Positions 15,542 through 25,600 of a stretch of DNA of 64,000 nt are shown here, piece by piece. A program made the translations under genes and the position numbers. The stretch is from the NCBI RefSeq assembly GCF_014656055.1, contig NZ_BNBR01000010.1, positions 62,001 to 126,000 of the forward strand, read 5' to 3'. Each line of letters begins with the position of its first letter. The stretch's first letter is position 1. Source of the DNA: Streptomyces griseosporeus (GTDB lineage: Bacteria; Actinomycetota; Actinomycetes; Streptomycetales; Streptomycetaceae). The notes under the pieces were generated by a model that was given only the letters and a program-made list of their open reading frames with translations, did not search any database and was not told the DNA's origin.

Positions 15542-17221
15542 ATGACCCAGCACACCGCCGACCCGGCACCGAACAGCGCCCTCGCCACCGTCGCCCAGCG
15601 CCGCGACTGGTGGCGGGACGCGGTGATCTACCAGGTCTATCCGCGCAGCTTCGCCGACAGCAACGGCGACGGCATGGGGGACCTGGAGGGCGTACGCTCC
15701 CGGCTCCCCTACCTGCGCGACCTGGGTGTGGACGCCGTGTGGCTCAGCCCCTTCTACGCCTCCCCGCAGGCCGACGCCGGTTACGACGTCGCCGACTACC
15801 GGGCCGTCGACCCGATGTTCGGCAACCTGCTCGACGCCGACGCGCTGATCCGCGACGCGCACGAGCTGGGCCTGCGCATCATCGTCGACCTGGTCCCCAA
15901 CCACTCCTCCGACCAGCACGAGTGGTTCAAGCGCGCCGTCGCCGAGGGCCCCGGCTCCCCGCTGCGCGACCGCTACCACTTCCGCCCCGGCAAGGGGAAG
16001 AACGGCGAACTCCCGCCGAACGACTGGGAGTCCATCTTCGGCGGCCCGGCCTGGACCCGCGTCACCGAGCCCGACGGCACCCCCGGCGAGTGGTACCTGC
16101 ACCTCTTCGCCCCCGAGCAGCCCGACTTCAACTGGGAGCACCCGGCGGTCGGCGACGAGTTCCGCTCGATCCTGCGCTTCTGGCTGGACATGGGCGTCGA
16201 CGGCTTCCGCATCGACGTGGCCCACGGCCTGGTCAAGGCGGAGGGCCTGCCGGACCTGGGCTCGCACGACCAGCTGAAACTGCTGGGCAACGATGTCATG
16301 CCGTTCTTCGACCAGGACGGCGTCCACGCCATCTACCGGCAGTGGCGCACGATCCTCGACGAGTACGCGGGCGAGCGGATCTTCGTGGCCGAGGCCTGGA
16401 CGCCGACCGTCGAGCGCACCGCGAACTACGTCCGCCCGGACGAGCTGCACCAGGCGTTCAACTTCCAGTACCTGGCGACGGAGTGGGACGCCGAGGCGCT
16501 GCGCGCGTGCATCGACCGCACCCTGGACGCGATGCGCCCGGTCGGCGCCCCCGCGACCTGGGTGCTGTCCAACCACGACGTCACCCGCCACGCCACCCGC
16601 TTCGCCAACCCGCCCGGCCTCGGCACCCAGATCCGCCTGGCTGGCGACCGCGAGCTGGGCCTGCGGCGCGCCCGCGCGGCCACGCTGCTGATGCTCGCCC
16701 TCCCCGGTTCGGCGTACGTCTACCAGGGCGAGGAGCTGGGCCTCCCGGACGTCGTCGACCTGCCGGACGAGGTCCGCCAGGACCCGGCGTACTTCCGCGG
16801 CGCGGGCCAGGACGGCTTCCGCGACGGCTGCCGGGTGCCGATCCCGTGGACCCGCGAGGGCTCCTCGTACGGCTTCGGCGACGGCGGCAGCTGGCTGCCC
16901 CAGCCCGCCGAATGGGCCGACCTGAGCGTGGAGGCCCAGACCGGCGTCCCCGGCTCGACCCTGGAGCTGTACCGCGCGGCCCTGGCCGCCCGCCGGGAGC
17001 ACGCCGACCTCGGCGCCGGCGACTCGGTCGAGTGGCTGCGCGCCCCGGAGGGCGTCCTGGCCTTCCGCCGCGGCGACTTCGTGTGCGTGGCCAACACGAC
17101 GGGGGAGTCGGTGACGACTCCGGCGTACGGCCGTGTGCTGCTGTCCAGCGGTGAGGTGACGGAGGCGGACGCGGAGACGAAGGTCCCGGCGGACACGACG
17201 GTGTGGTTCACGACGGCCTGA
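15542..17221 (+). CDS. aglA: GH13 alpha-glucosidase, intracellular
   Basis: This is a 559-residue GH13 enzyme of the oligo-1,6-glucosidase/alpha-glucosidase branch. It has QVYPRSFADSNGDGMGDLEG, nucleophile D225 in GFRIDVAHGL, acid/base E284 in FVAEAWTP and D346 in LSNHDVTRH. There is no signal peptide, so it would hydrolyse imported maltodextrins to glucose in the cytoplasm. ATG 15542 is preceded by AAGGA (15533-15537). An upstream in-frame ATG at 15509 has no ribosome site and would put a rare TTA codon into the gene, so it is less likely. A 14-bp terminator follows. Confidence 0.93.
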   Translation: MTQHTADPAPNSALATVAQRRDWWRDAVIYQVYPRSFADSNGDGMGDLEGVRSRLPYLRDLGVDAVWLSPFYASPQADAGYDVADYRAVDPMFGNLLDADALIRDAHELGLRIIVDLVPNHSSDQHEWFKRAVAEGPGSPLRDRYHFRPGKGKNGELPPNDWESIFGGPAWTRVTEPDGTPGEWYLHLFAPEQPDFNWEHPAVGDEFRSILRFWLDMGVDGFRIDVAHGLVKAEGLPDLGSHDQLKLLGNDVMPFFDQDGVHAIYRQWRTILDEYAGERIFVAEAWTPTVERTANYVRPDELHQAFNFQYLATEWDAEALRACIDRTLDAMRPVGAPATWVLSNHDVTRHATRFANPPGLGTQIRLAGDRELGLRRARAATLLMLALPGSAYVYQGEELGLPDVVDLPDEVRQDPAYFRGAGQDGFRDGCRVPIPWTREGSSYGFGDGGSWLPQPAEWADLSVEAQTGVPGSTLELYRAALAARREHADLGAGDSVEWLRAPEGVLAFRRGDFVCVANTTGESVTTPAYGRVLLSSGEVTEADAETKVPADTTVWFTTA

Positions 17222-17240
17222 CACCGGCCCCGACCCGCCC

Positions 17241-17275
17241 AGGGCCCGCCACCGCCTGCACCGGTGGCGGGCCCT
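17241..17275. terminator. Rho-independent-type terminator after aglA
   Basis: AGGGCCCGCCACCG (17241-17254) and CGGTGGCGGGCCCT (17262-17275) form a perfect 14-bp stem with a 7-base loop, 20 bases after the aglA stop. The convergent gene ending at 17303 could use it too. Confidence 0.88.
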
Positions 17276-17302
17276 GCCGCTGCCCGCGCCGAGGACCGTG
17301 CG

Positions 17303-17833
17303 TCACCCGTCCGGGCAGGCCCTCGCCGCGAACTCCGCCATGGTGACCGTGACCGCGGATTCATCCCCCTTGTCCGAGACCTCGATGTACCGCACCTTTC
17401 CCGGTGCGAGCCGGTCCAGGTCGCCCGGAGTGAAGGAAACGCTGCTCGACGACCACGAGTTGTCCTTGGTCCAGCCGTAGAGGGCGTACGTGGTCCGCGC
17501 GTCGAGCGGGGCGAGGGGCCTGCTCACGGTCCAGCCGGCGGCGGGCGCGTCCAGCGTCCAGGTGGTGAGGCCGGCGCCGAGCGGGCGGGCGGCGGTCCAC
17601 ATACCGACCGTGACCTCCTTGTCGACGTCGTCGCTCTCGACGTACAGGGTCGCGCCGTCGATCCGGTGCCCGCAGACCATCATGACGCCGAGCAGCCGGC
17701 CGTCCTCGGTCACGGAGATGCCGGCGACGGCATCGACGGGAACCGTGCACGCCGAGGCAGCCGCCAGGGCCGTGCCGGCCGCGACCAGGCCGACGAAGCG
17801 CCGGAGCCCCGCCCACGGAACAGTCGTCCGCAC
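17303..17833 (-). CDS. Putative secreted lipoprotein of unknown function
   Basis: This is a 176-residue protein. A hydrophobic segment (residues 12-28) ends in ALAAASACTV, which fits a lipoprotein cleavage site with the cysteine near residue 29. The exported part has two further cysteines (MVCGHRI and ARACPDG) that may pair. No enzymatic motif is recognised; it is a small beta-rich sequence with several Trp and Thr. It is convergent with aglA, sharing the terminator region, and is transcribed away from the amylase gene. It has no evident role in sugar metabolism. Confidence 0.75.
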   Translation of the reverse strand: MRTTVPWAGLRRFVGLVAAGTALAAASACTVPVDAVAGISVTEDGRLLGVMMVCGHRIDGATLYVESDDVDKEVTVGMWTAARPLGAGLTTWTLDAPAAGWTVSRPLAPLDARTTYALYGWTKDNSWSSSSVSFTPGDLDRLAPGKVRYIEVSDKGDESAVTVTMAEFAARACPDG

Positions 17834-18011
17834 AAGACCCCCTTGATCGAGGGGATCGCTCTCCGCGCCCCCGTACCGCCGGATCGTAGACCGGGCCGGG
17901 TGCGGTGGACGCCGGAGGGGAGATCTGGCGGGTTTGCCGCCTCATGCCCGCTAAATTCCGCCGCCCGCCCCGCTGCTTTTCCGCCCGCCGCCCCTTAACA
18001 TCTGCGTCACC

Positions 18012-18045
18012 GCAAGTTTGCAGTCATGTTTCAGCAAGAGCTTGC
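18012..18045. promoter_or_regulatory. Putative MalR operator upstream of the alpha-amylase gene
   Basis: GCAAGAGCTTGC (18034-18045) has GCAAG and CTTGC arms inverted around a 2-base spacer. A second partial site, GCAAGTTTGCAG (18012-18023), lies 22 bases upstream, two helical turns. The motif matches the CTTGC repeats at malE, and the site lies about 40 bases before the amylase ATG. Confidence 0.65.
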
Positions 18046-18081
18046 GGGCCCCACGCACCTTCAAGGACGAAGGAACCCCAC

Positions 18082-19455
18082 ATGGCACGCAGAGCCTTCG
18101 CCGGGGCCGCCGCCCTCACCGCGGCCCTTGTCATGACCCCTGCTACCGTCGCCCAGGCCTCCCCGCCCGGCACCAAGGACGTCACCGCGGTCCTCTTCGA
18201 GTGGAAGTACAGCTCGGTCGCCGCGGAGTGCACCAACACCCTCGGCCCGGCCGGTTACGGATACGTCCAGGTCTCCCCGCCCGCCGAGCACATACAGGGC
18301 GCGCAGTGGTGGACGTCGTACCAGCCCGTCAGCTACAAGATCGCCGGGCGGCTCGGTGACCGCGCCGCCTTCCAGAACATGGTGAACACCTGCCACGCGG
18401 CGGGCGTGAAGGTGGTCGTCGACACCGTCATCAACCACATGTCGGCCGGCAGCGGCACCGGCACCGGCGGGTCCTCGTACAGCAAGTACAACTACCCCGG
18501 GCTGTACTCCTCGTACGACTTCGACGACTGCACCAGCCAGATCAGCAACTACGCCGACCGCTGGAACGTCCAGCACTGCGAGCTGGTCGGCCTGGCCGAC
18601 CTCGACACGGGGGAGTCATACGTCCGCGGCGCGATCGCCGGCTACATGAACGATCTCCTCTCCCTCGGCGTCGACGGCTTCCGCATCGACGCCGCCAAGC
18701 ACATCGACACCGCCGACCTGGCGAACATCAAGTCCCGGCTGACCAACCCGTCCGTCTACTGGAAGCAGGAGGTCATCTATGGCGCCGGTGAGGCCGTCCA
18801 GCCCACCGAGTACACCGGCAACGGGGACGTCCAGGAGTTCCGGTACGCCTACGACCTCAAGCGGGTCTTCAACAACGAGAACCTCGCCTACCTCAAGAAC
18901 TACGGCGAGGGCTGGGGCTACATGAACAGCTCGGTCGCCGGCGTCTTCGTCGACAACCACGACACCGAGCGCAACGGTTCCACGCTCAACTACAAGGACG
19001 GCGCCAGCTACACCCTGGCCAACGTCTTCATGCTGGCCTGGCCCTACGGCGCCCCGGACATCAACTCGGGCTACGAGTGGTCCGACGCCGACGCGGGCCC
19101 GCCCAACGGCGGCACGGTCAACGCCTGCTGGCAGGACGGCTGGAAGTGCCAGCACAAGTGGCCCGAGATCCTGCGCATGGTCGCCTTCCGCAACGCCACC
19201 CGCGGCCAGGCGGTCACCGACTGGTGGGACAACGGAGGCGACGCCATCGCCTTCGGACGCGGCTCCAAGGGGTTCGTGGCCATCAACCACGAGTCGTACG
19301 GCCTGAGCCGCACCTACCAGACGTCCCTGCCTGCGGGGACGTACTGCAACGTGCAGAACAACACCACCGTGAGCGTGAACAGCTCCGGGCAGCTCACCGC
19401 CACCCTCGGCGCGAACACCGCCCTCGCGATCTACGCCGGCAAGTCCAGCTGCTGA
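18082..19455 (+). CDS. Secreted GH13 alpha-amylase without starch-binding domain
   Basis: This 457-residue enzyme has an N-terminal signal peptide (ARRAFAGAAALTAALVMTP, cleaved near AQA-SP). The catalytic GH13 domain resembles the animal-type Streptomyces amylases: NHM calcium-site region (VVVDTVINHMS), nucleophile D203 in GFRIDAAKH, acid/base E237 in YGAGEAVQ and D294 in FVDNHDTER. The protein stops after the C-terminal beta domain at GKSSC and lacks the CBM20 starch-binding domain that longer Streptomyces amylases carry. GAAGGAA precedes the ATG at 18082. It starts extracellular starch breakdown, feeding the mal importer. Confidence 0.93.
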   Translation: MARRAFAGAAALTAALVMTPATVAQASPPGTKDVTAVLFEWKYSSVAAECTNTLGPAGYGYVQVSPPAEHIQGAQWWTSYQPVSYKIAGRLGDRAAFQNMVNTCHAAGVKVVVDTVINHMSAGSGTGTGGSSYSKYNYPGLYSSYDFDDCTSQISNYADRWNVQHCELVGLADLDTGESYVRGAIAGYMNDLLSLGVDGFRIDAAKHIDTADLANIKSRLTNPSVYWKQEVIYGAGEAVQPTEYTGNGDVQEFRYAYDLKRVFNNENLAYLKNYGEGWGYMNSSVAGVFVDNHDTERNGSTLNYKDGASYTLANVFMLAWPYGAPDINSGYEWSDADAGPPNGGTVNACWQDGWKCQHKWPEILRMVAFRNATRGQAVTDWWDNGGDAIAFGRGSKGFVAINHESYGLSRTYQTSLPAGTYCNVQNNTTVSVNSSGQLTATLGANTALAIYAGKSSC

Positions 19456-19587
19456 TCCCCCCGGGGGGCGGCCGGGCCTACGGCCGGTGCACTGCCGCCG
19501 TGGGCCCGGCAGGAGGCGCCAGGGGGCGTCTGGCCAAGCGGAGCAACAGCGCATGCGCGTGTCCCGCCCAGGTCGGAGGCTGGCGTC

Positions 19588-21066
19588 ATGAACAGCCGTC
19601 CCTGGGTCGTCGTCGAGGCGCCCGACGACCGCGGCCTTCGCCGCGTCACCGTCGGGGGCAGTGCCGCGGGCAGCGTCTGGTCGCTGCGCGAGCTGCGGAA
19701 ACTGCTGGCCCGCCTCGGTCACCCGGACGTCGACGTGGAGGACCCCGCGTCGGTGTGCTGGCACGGAGAGGGCAGCGCCACCTGGCCCGACCGGCCCGTC
19801 AGGCGGCGCGCGACCATGGCCGTCATGATGGCCGGGCTGCTCGCCTCCGGGATGCTCAGCGCGCTCATCGGCTGGCCGGACGCCTCCGGCGCGCTGACGT
19901 TTGCCCAGCGCATCATCGGGGCCGGGCTCGTGCTGGCCGGCGTGGTCCAGGTCGCCGGGGCGGTCCTGGCGCTCGACCACTGGGGCCGGCGGGAGTACAG
20001 GGCCTCCGGTGCGGTCGTCCTGCTCGGCGTCTTCATCGCACTGGCCACGGACAGTCTCCTTTTCCTGCTGTGGCTGGAGGAGAAGGAGGTCACGCCCTAC
20101 CTGTTCGCCTTCGTACCGCTGGGCTGCTGGGCGGTGTGGGCGTTCACCGTGTTGATCAGGGAGAAAGCCTGGAAAGGGCTGCCGCACCCCGGCAGATTCG
20201 TGGCCGGATTTTATGCGACGGCTCTGCTGTCCGCGGTCAGTCTCGCGTACTCCACGCTGTACCAGCCTGCGACGGCTCCCCTGCGTTTCACACTGAACGC
20301 GGAATTCGGGAGGGCGCGGCAGGACCGCTCGCGGGACTATATCCACATTCCGCTGAAAGTCTCCGTGAAGAACACCGGGGACGTGTCGGTTTACGTCGTC
20401 GTCAACGACGTCAGCGTGTACGGCAGAGACGCCAGGTACTCCGGGGATGTGTCCAAGGGGGCCTTCCTGCGGGCCTGGGAGAAGAGCGTCGGTGAGAAGG
20501 GGAAGGAGGGGGAGGAAGCGGAGCGTCACGTCGATGGATTCACCTTCAAGACACTGAGCAGCACGCGCCTGTACGAGCCTGGAGACGTGCTGGAGGCCGG
20601 GCAGGAGGACACCTTCGTGCACGTCTTCCAGATTCCCAGGGATGCGTCGTACGACCTGATCGACGTCGACGTGCAGTTCACGTACATGCGGAAGGACCGG
20701 GGCCGGATCGACGTGGAGCAGTACAGCAAACCCCACCAGTCGTGGCGGCATCCCCGGTTCGCCTGTCGCGCCGTCGTCGCCGACGACGTCGACGAATGCC
20801 CGCTGGACCCGCTCACCTATCACGGCAGGGTGCGGCACAACAACAACCTCGTCAACGTGACCCGGGCTCCGCTCTATGTCACGGCTTTCTGGGCCCCCAT
20901 CGGCCTGCCGAGGTACTCCATCTCCTCTTTCCACTTCACGGGCGGCCGGATCAATGGAGCGGCGGACAAAAGGGAACTGAAGAAATTCGGCATCTCCAGC
21001 CGGCATGCCACTGCCGAGGTGTCCGTGGCGGAGTTGCTGAGGTTCATACCCGCTGCGCCTCGCTGA
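19588..21066 (+). CDS. Hypothetical polytopic membrane protein
   Basis: This 492-residue protein was not recognised. Residues 1-70 are soluble, with a Trp- and Leu-rich start (SVWSLRELRKLLARLG). Four hydrophobic segments follow at about residues 72-95, 105-130, 138-158 and 165-190, and a fifth at about 208-230. The rest (about 260 residues) is a soluble domain rich in beta-type sequence (IPLKVSVKNTGDVSVYVVV) with a charged insert GEKGKEGEEAER. GC at third positions is visibly lower than in neighbouring genes (for example TTT TAT in succession). Its 3' end overlaps the convergent gene at 21044 by 23 bases. It sits between amylase and pullulanase without a visible sugar role. Confidence 0.8.
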   Translation: MNSRPWVVVEAPDDRGLRRVTVGGSAAGSVWSLRELRKLLARLGHPDVDVEDPASVCWHGEGSATWPDRPVRRRATMAVMMAGLLASGMLSALIGWPDASGALTFAQRIIGAGLVLAGVVQVAGAVLALDHWGRREYRASGAVVLLGVFIALATDSLLFLLWLEEKEVTPYLFAFVPLGCWAVWAFTVLIREKAWKGLPHPGRFVAGFYATALLSAVSLAYSTLYQPATAPLRFTLNAEFGRARQDRSRDYIHIPLKVSVKNTGDVSVYVVVNDVSVYGRDARYSGDVSKGAFLRAWEKSVGEKGKEGEEAERHVDGFTFKTLSSTRLYEPGDVLEAGQEDTFVHVFQIPRDASYDLIDVDVQFTYMRKDRGRIDVEQYSKPHQSWRHPRFACRAVVADDVDECPLDPLTYHGRVRHNNNLVNVTRAPLYVTAFWAPIGLPRYSISSFHFTGGRINGAADKRELKKFGISSRHATAEVSVAELLRFIPAAPR

Positions 21067-22417
21067 GCCAGCTGCCCGACTGGACGCCCATTTCGTTGTC
21101 GAGCCGTGAAGCGGCCTGAAGGCAGTCGCGCGCGCCCATGCCGAGCGACGAGTAGAGATCATCCGCCGGGAGCGAGTCGGCAAGCTGGGGGATCATGCGC
21201 TTGATGGCCAGCGCGGTGTTGTCATACGTGTCGTCCTGCAACTGGGCGATCACGTCCAGGGAGTCGTTCGCCGCCTCCCGCGACTTCCAGAAGTCCCGGA
21301 TGCCCTCACTGTTCCAGGTTTCCGGCGTCAGCGTCTGCAGATCGTCGGCGAGGGTCGTGTCCAGGACGGATTCGAAGACCGAGTTGGTGCAGAGCTCTGC
21401 CGCCCTCCCGAGCGGTTCGTCCGGCAAGCCCTGCTCGGAGATCGCCTCCCGCAGGTCTTTCTTCAGCCGAAGCTTCTTCTGCTGCGCCTCGGGGTCGCCC
21501 GGCTGAGTCTCACTGCCCTCGTGCGCGCTCTTCGCGAGGCCTTTCCGCTCGTCCTCCGAGGTGTTGGGGTCCCCCGCGGTCTCCAGCCCGTTCGACACGA
21601 GCATCTTCCACTCCAGCTGACCGTCGTCTTCGCCCCTGCCGGCCGCGGCGTTGGCGCCCTCGTTCCCGATCGGCGCGCCGTTCTGCACGGCCGACAACAG
21701 GTTCTCCGCGCCGTCGACGAGGCTCGCCTCCACGTCCGGCGGCGTGTCCTGGTCTTCTACGACTCTCAGCACGGACGCCGTCCTGGCCACGATCAGGCCG
21801 AGGGCGCCGCTCTCGGGCGGTGTCTGAGACTCGTTCGCCGTGTGCAGGGCGGCGCTCACCTGGGGCACCAGCGCGGTCAGCCGGTCCCGTACCGCGGCCG
21901 GTGTCCCCGGGTTGGCGATCGCGTCCAGCGCGGAGTCCACCTGCCGCGCGCTGCGGACGGCCCCGTCGCGCTCCTGCGGCGGGGTCTGCGTGTCGTTGAC
22001 CGCCTCCAGCACGCCGGTCAGCTGATCCACACTCGGCACCAGGTCTTCGGGCACGTCGGCCTTCTTGTCGTCCAGTTCCGTCGCGAGATTGCCGGCCTCT
22101 GCCTGCTGCTGCTTCACGGCGGCGGTGGCCGGTGTGCCGCCGTCGTCGGAACCGGAGGACGCGGTGTCGTCCGGCGTGGGCGACGGGGAGGACGACGTGT
22201 CCGTCGCCGACGGGCTGGGCGGTGTGCTCGACCCCGACGCGTCCGAGGAGGGCTGTGGACCGGGAGTCGAGGAGTCCGCCCGTATCGAGAAGGGAAGCCC
22301 GGCCACCCCGGCCGGGCCCGGCGTCGCGGTCGCCGGTCCCACGGTCAGCGCGAGCGCTGTGACCACGGCCGATGCACCGGTCAGGGGGAGGATGTGTCGT
22401 CGAGTGGTCCTGGTCAT
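21044..22417 (-). CDS. Secreted protein with Ser/Thr/Pro-rich linker and TPP-type helical repeats
   Basis: This is a 457-residue exported protein. A signal peptide (residues 8-32, ending TATATPG) leads into a low-complexity Ser/Thr/Pro/Asp stretch (about 48-95). Residues about 110-260 contain a helical repeat of roughly 35-45 residues marked by NDTQTPPQ, ANPGTPAAV, ANESQTPPE, VEDQDTPPD and a weaker GDPNTSEDE. The C-terminal part is helical and ends without an anchor. No enzyme motif is visible. Similar TPP-spaced repeats occur, as I recall, in larger Streptomyces surface proteins. It is transcribed against the preceding gene, overlapping its end by 23 bases. Confidence 0.8.
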   Translation of the reverse strand: MTRTTRRHILPLTGASAVVTALALTVGPATATPGPAGVAGLPFSIRADSSTPGPQPSSDASGSSTPPSPSATDTSSSPSPTPDDTASSGSDDGGTPATAAVKQQQAEAGNLATELDDKKADVPEDLVPSVDQLTGVLEAVNDTQTPPQERDGAVRSARQVDSALDAIANPGTPAAVRDRLTALVPQVSAALHTANESQTPPESGALGLIVARTASVLRVVEDQDTPPDVEASLVDGAENLLSAVQNGAPIGNEGANAAAGRGEDDGQLEWKMLVSNGLETAGDPNTSEDERKGLAKSAHEGSETQPGDPEAQQKKLRLKKDLREAISEQGLPDEPLGRAAELCTNSVFESVLDTTLADDLQTLTPETWNSEGIRDFWKSREAANDSLDVIAQLQDDTYDNTALAIKRMIPQLADSLPADDLYSSLGMGARDCLQAASRLDNEMGVQSGSWLSEAQRV

Positions 22418-22521
22418 GATCGATCCAGAGGGAGGGCTTCGCGCACCATCTACGCCACACCAGCCACTCTTCCCCCATCCGGCGCACTCCGCAACGTCGG
22501 CCCCGAGCCCAGGTGAAAGTT

Positions 22522-22549
22522 CTTGCTGGGTGTTTCACACCTCTTGCTG
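22522..22549. promoter_or_regulatory. Putative MalR operator upstream of the pullulanase gene
   Basis: CTTGCTG occurs at 22522-22528 and again at 22543-22549, 21 bases apart (two helical turns). GTGAAA (22513-22518) and TTTCAC (22533-22538) form a second, inverted pair overlapping the first. The CTTGC direct repeats resemble those at malR-malE. The gene start is about 110 bases downstream. Confidence 0.55.
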
Positions 22550-22657
22550 TAAGTCTTTCGTCGGCGATACGGTCCCCCGCGGGCGCCCGCAGCGCAGCCC
22601 GCGCCAGGACGCCGGGGTCGGACCCGAATGAGCCGCAAGCACAAGGAGTTTCCGCCT

Positions 22658-25600
22658 GTGATACCGAGATGGCCGGCGCCCGGGACGCGCCGCAGTACAC
22701 GGGGAAGGCGGGTCGCGGCCGTCACCGCCGCCGCCCTCGCGACAGCGGTGGTGCAGCCGCTCGCCGCCCACGCCGACACCCCGCCCCCGCCGCCGTCGGA
22801 CAAGGCCCTGGCCGCGCAGCCCGCCCGGCACGACGACACCCGGGAGCAGTTCTACTTCGTCCTGCCGGACCGGTTCGCCAACGGGGACACGTCCAACGAC
22901 CGCGGCGGCCTCACCGGCACCCGGCTCACCACCGGCTACGACCCCACCGACAAGGGCTTCTACCAGGGCGGCGACCTCAAGGGCCTGACCCAGCGGCTCG
23001 ACTACATCAAGGGCCTCGGCACCACCGCCATCTGGATGGCGCCCATCTTCAAGAACCGGCCCGTGCAGGGGACGGGGAGCAACGCCTCCGCCGGCTACCA
23101 CGGGTACTGGATCACCGACTTCACCCAGGTCGACCCGCACTTCGGCACCAACAAGGACCTGGAGACCCTCATCTCCAAGGCGCACGCCAAGGGCATGAAG
23201 GTCTTCTTCGACGTCATCACCAACCACACCGCGGACGTCGTCGACTACGAGCCCAAGTCCTACGACTACCTCTCCAAGGGCGCCTTCCCCTACCTCACCA
23301 AGGACGGCCGGCCCTTCGACGACGCCGACTACGCCGCCGGCGGCAAGGGCTTCCCCGCCGTCGACGCCGACTCCTTCCCGCGCACCCCGAAGGTCACGAG
23401 CAACAGCAAGGTCCCGGCCTGGCTCAACGACCCGACCATGTACAGCAACCGGGGCGACTCGACGTACGCCGGCGAGTCCACCACCTACGGCGACTTCTCC
23501 GGCCTCGACGACCTGTGGACCGAGCGTCCCGAGGTCGTCAAGGGCATGGAGAGGATCTACCAGCGCTGGGTGCGCGACTTCGACGTCGACGGATTCCGCA
23601 TCGACACCGTCAAGCACGTCAACATGGAGTTCTGGACCCAGTGGGCCACCGCGCTCGACGCGTACGCCAAGAAGCAGGGCCGCGACGGCTTCTTCATGTT
23701 CGGCGAGGTGTACTCCGCCGACACGTCGATCACCTCGCCGTACGTCACCCAGGGCCGCCTCGACGCCACCCTCGACTTCCCCTTCCAGGAAGCCGCCCGC
23801 CAGTACGCCTCCCAGGGCGGCAGCGCGAAGAAGCTCGCCTCCGTCTTCGGTGACGACTACAAGTACACGACCGACAAGGCCAACGCGTACGAGCAGGTCA
23901 CCTTCCTCGGCAACCACGACATGGGCCGCATCGGGACCTTCCTCAAGCAGGACGACCCGAACGCCACCGACGCCCGGATCCTCGCCAAGGACAGGCTCGC
24001 CAACGAGCTGATGTTCCTCAGCCGCGGCAACCCGGTCGTCTACTACGGTGACGAGCAGGGCTTCACCGGCGCCGGCGGCGACAAGGACGCCCGGCAGACC
24101 ATGTTCGCCTCGAAGGTCACCGACTACCTCGACGACGACGAGATCGGCACCGACCGCACCCACGCGACCGACGCCTACGACACCTCCGCCCCGCTCTACC
24201 GGCAGATCCGCGCCCTCGCCGACCTCCGCAAGGCCAACCCGGCCCTCACCGACGGCGTCCAGACCGAGCGCTACGCCGCCGACGGACCCGGCGTCTACGC
24301 CTTCTCCCGCACCGACGCGAAGAGCGGCCAGGAGTACGTCGTCGCCTTCAACAACGCGGACGAGGCGAAGACCGCCACCTTCGCGACCGGTTCGGCGGAC
24401 ATGGCCTTCCGCGGTGTCTACGGCACCCAGGCCACGGTCACGTCGAACGCCGACCGTCGGATCACCGTCACCGTCCCCGCCGGTTCCGCCGTCGTCTACA
24501 AGGCCGCCGGCCGGCTCGCCGCCCCCGCGACCAAGCCGACGCTGACCCTGACCGCCCCCGCCGTCGGCGCCACCGGCACCGTCGAGGTCACCGCGGACGT
24601 CGCCGGCGGGCAGCTCAACCGTGTCGTCTTTGCCGCCCAGACCGGCAACGGCCCCTGGCGCGTCCTCGGCTCCGCCGACCATGCCCCGTACAAGGTCACC
24701 GACGTCATCGGCAAGGACGCCCCCGCCGGAACGGCCCTGCGCTACAAGGCCGTCGTCGTCGACCGCGCGGGCCGTACCGCCGGTGCCACCGCCGCGTCCG
24801 TCACCGGCACCCCGCCCGCCGAGGAGAAGCCCACCGCCTCCTCCCGCGACTACGCGGTCGTCCACTACAAGCGCGCCGACGGCGACTACGGCAACTGGGG
24901 CCTGTACGCCTGGGGCGACCTCGCCGACGGCGAGGCCACCAACTGGCCGGACAGCCACCCCTTCACCGGCCGTGACGCCTACGGCGCCTTCGCCTGGGTC
25001 AAGCTGAAGCCCGGCGCCTCCAACGTCGGCTTCCTCGTCATCGACCACCAGGGCAACAAGGACGTCTCCGCGGACCGCACCATCGACGTCACCAAGACCG
25101 GCGAGGTGTGGATCGAGCAGGGCAAGACCGACGTCCTCACGCAGAAGCCGGACGGCCCCGCCCAGGACACCACCAAGGCCGTCCTGCACTACCGGCGCGC
25201 CGACGGGAACTACGACGGCTGGGGCCTGCACGTGTGGACCGGTGCCGCCAACCCCACGGAGTGGTCCAGCCCGCTCAAGCCGGTGCGCACCGACGCCTAT
25301 GGCGCCCGCTTCGAGGTGCCTCTGGCCGCCGGCGCGACCAGCCTCAGCTACATCCTGCACAAGGGCGACGAGAAGGACCTGCCCACCGACCAGTCCCTCG
25401 ACCTCAAGGCGAACGGCCACGAGGTGTGGCTGCTCGCCGGCCAGGAGAAGTACCTGCTGCCGCAGCCGGCCGGGTCCTCCGCCGCGCTCGACCTGACCAC
25501 CTCCAAGGCGGTCTGGATCGACCGCGACACCCTCGCCTGGAACGGCTCCGAGGCCGCCGCCTCCACCCAGCTCCTGTCCTCCCGCGACGGCTCCATCACC

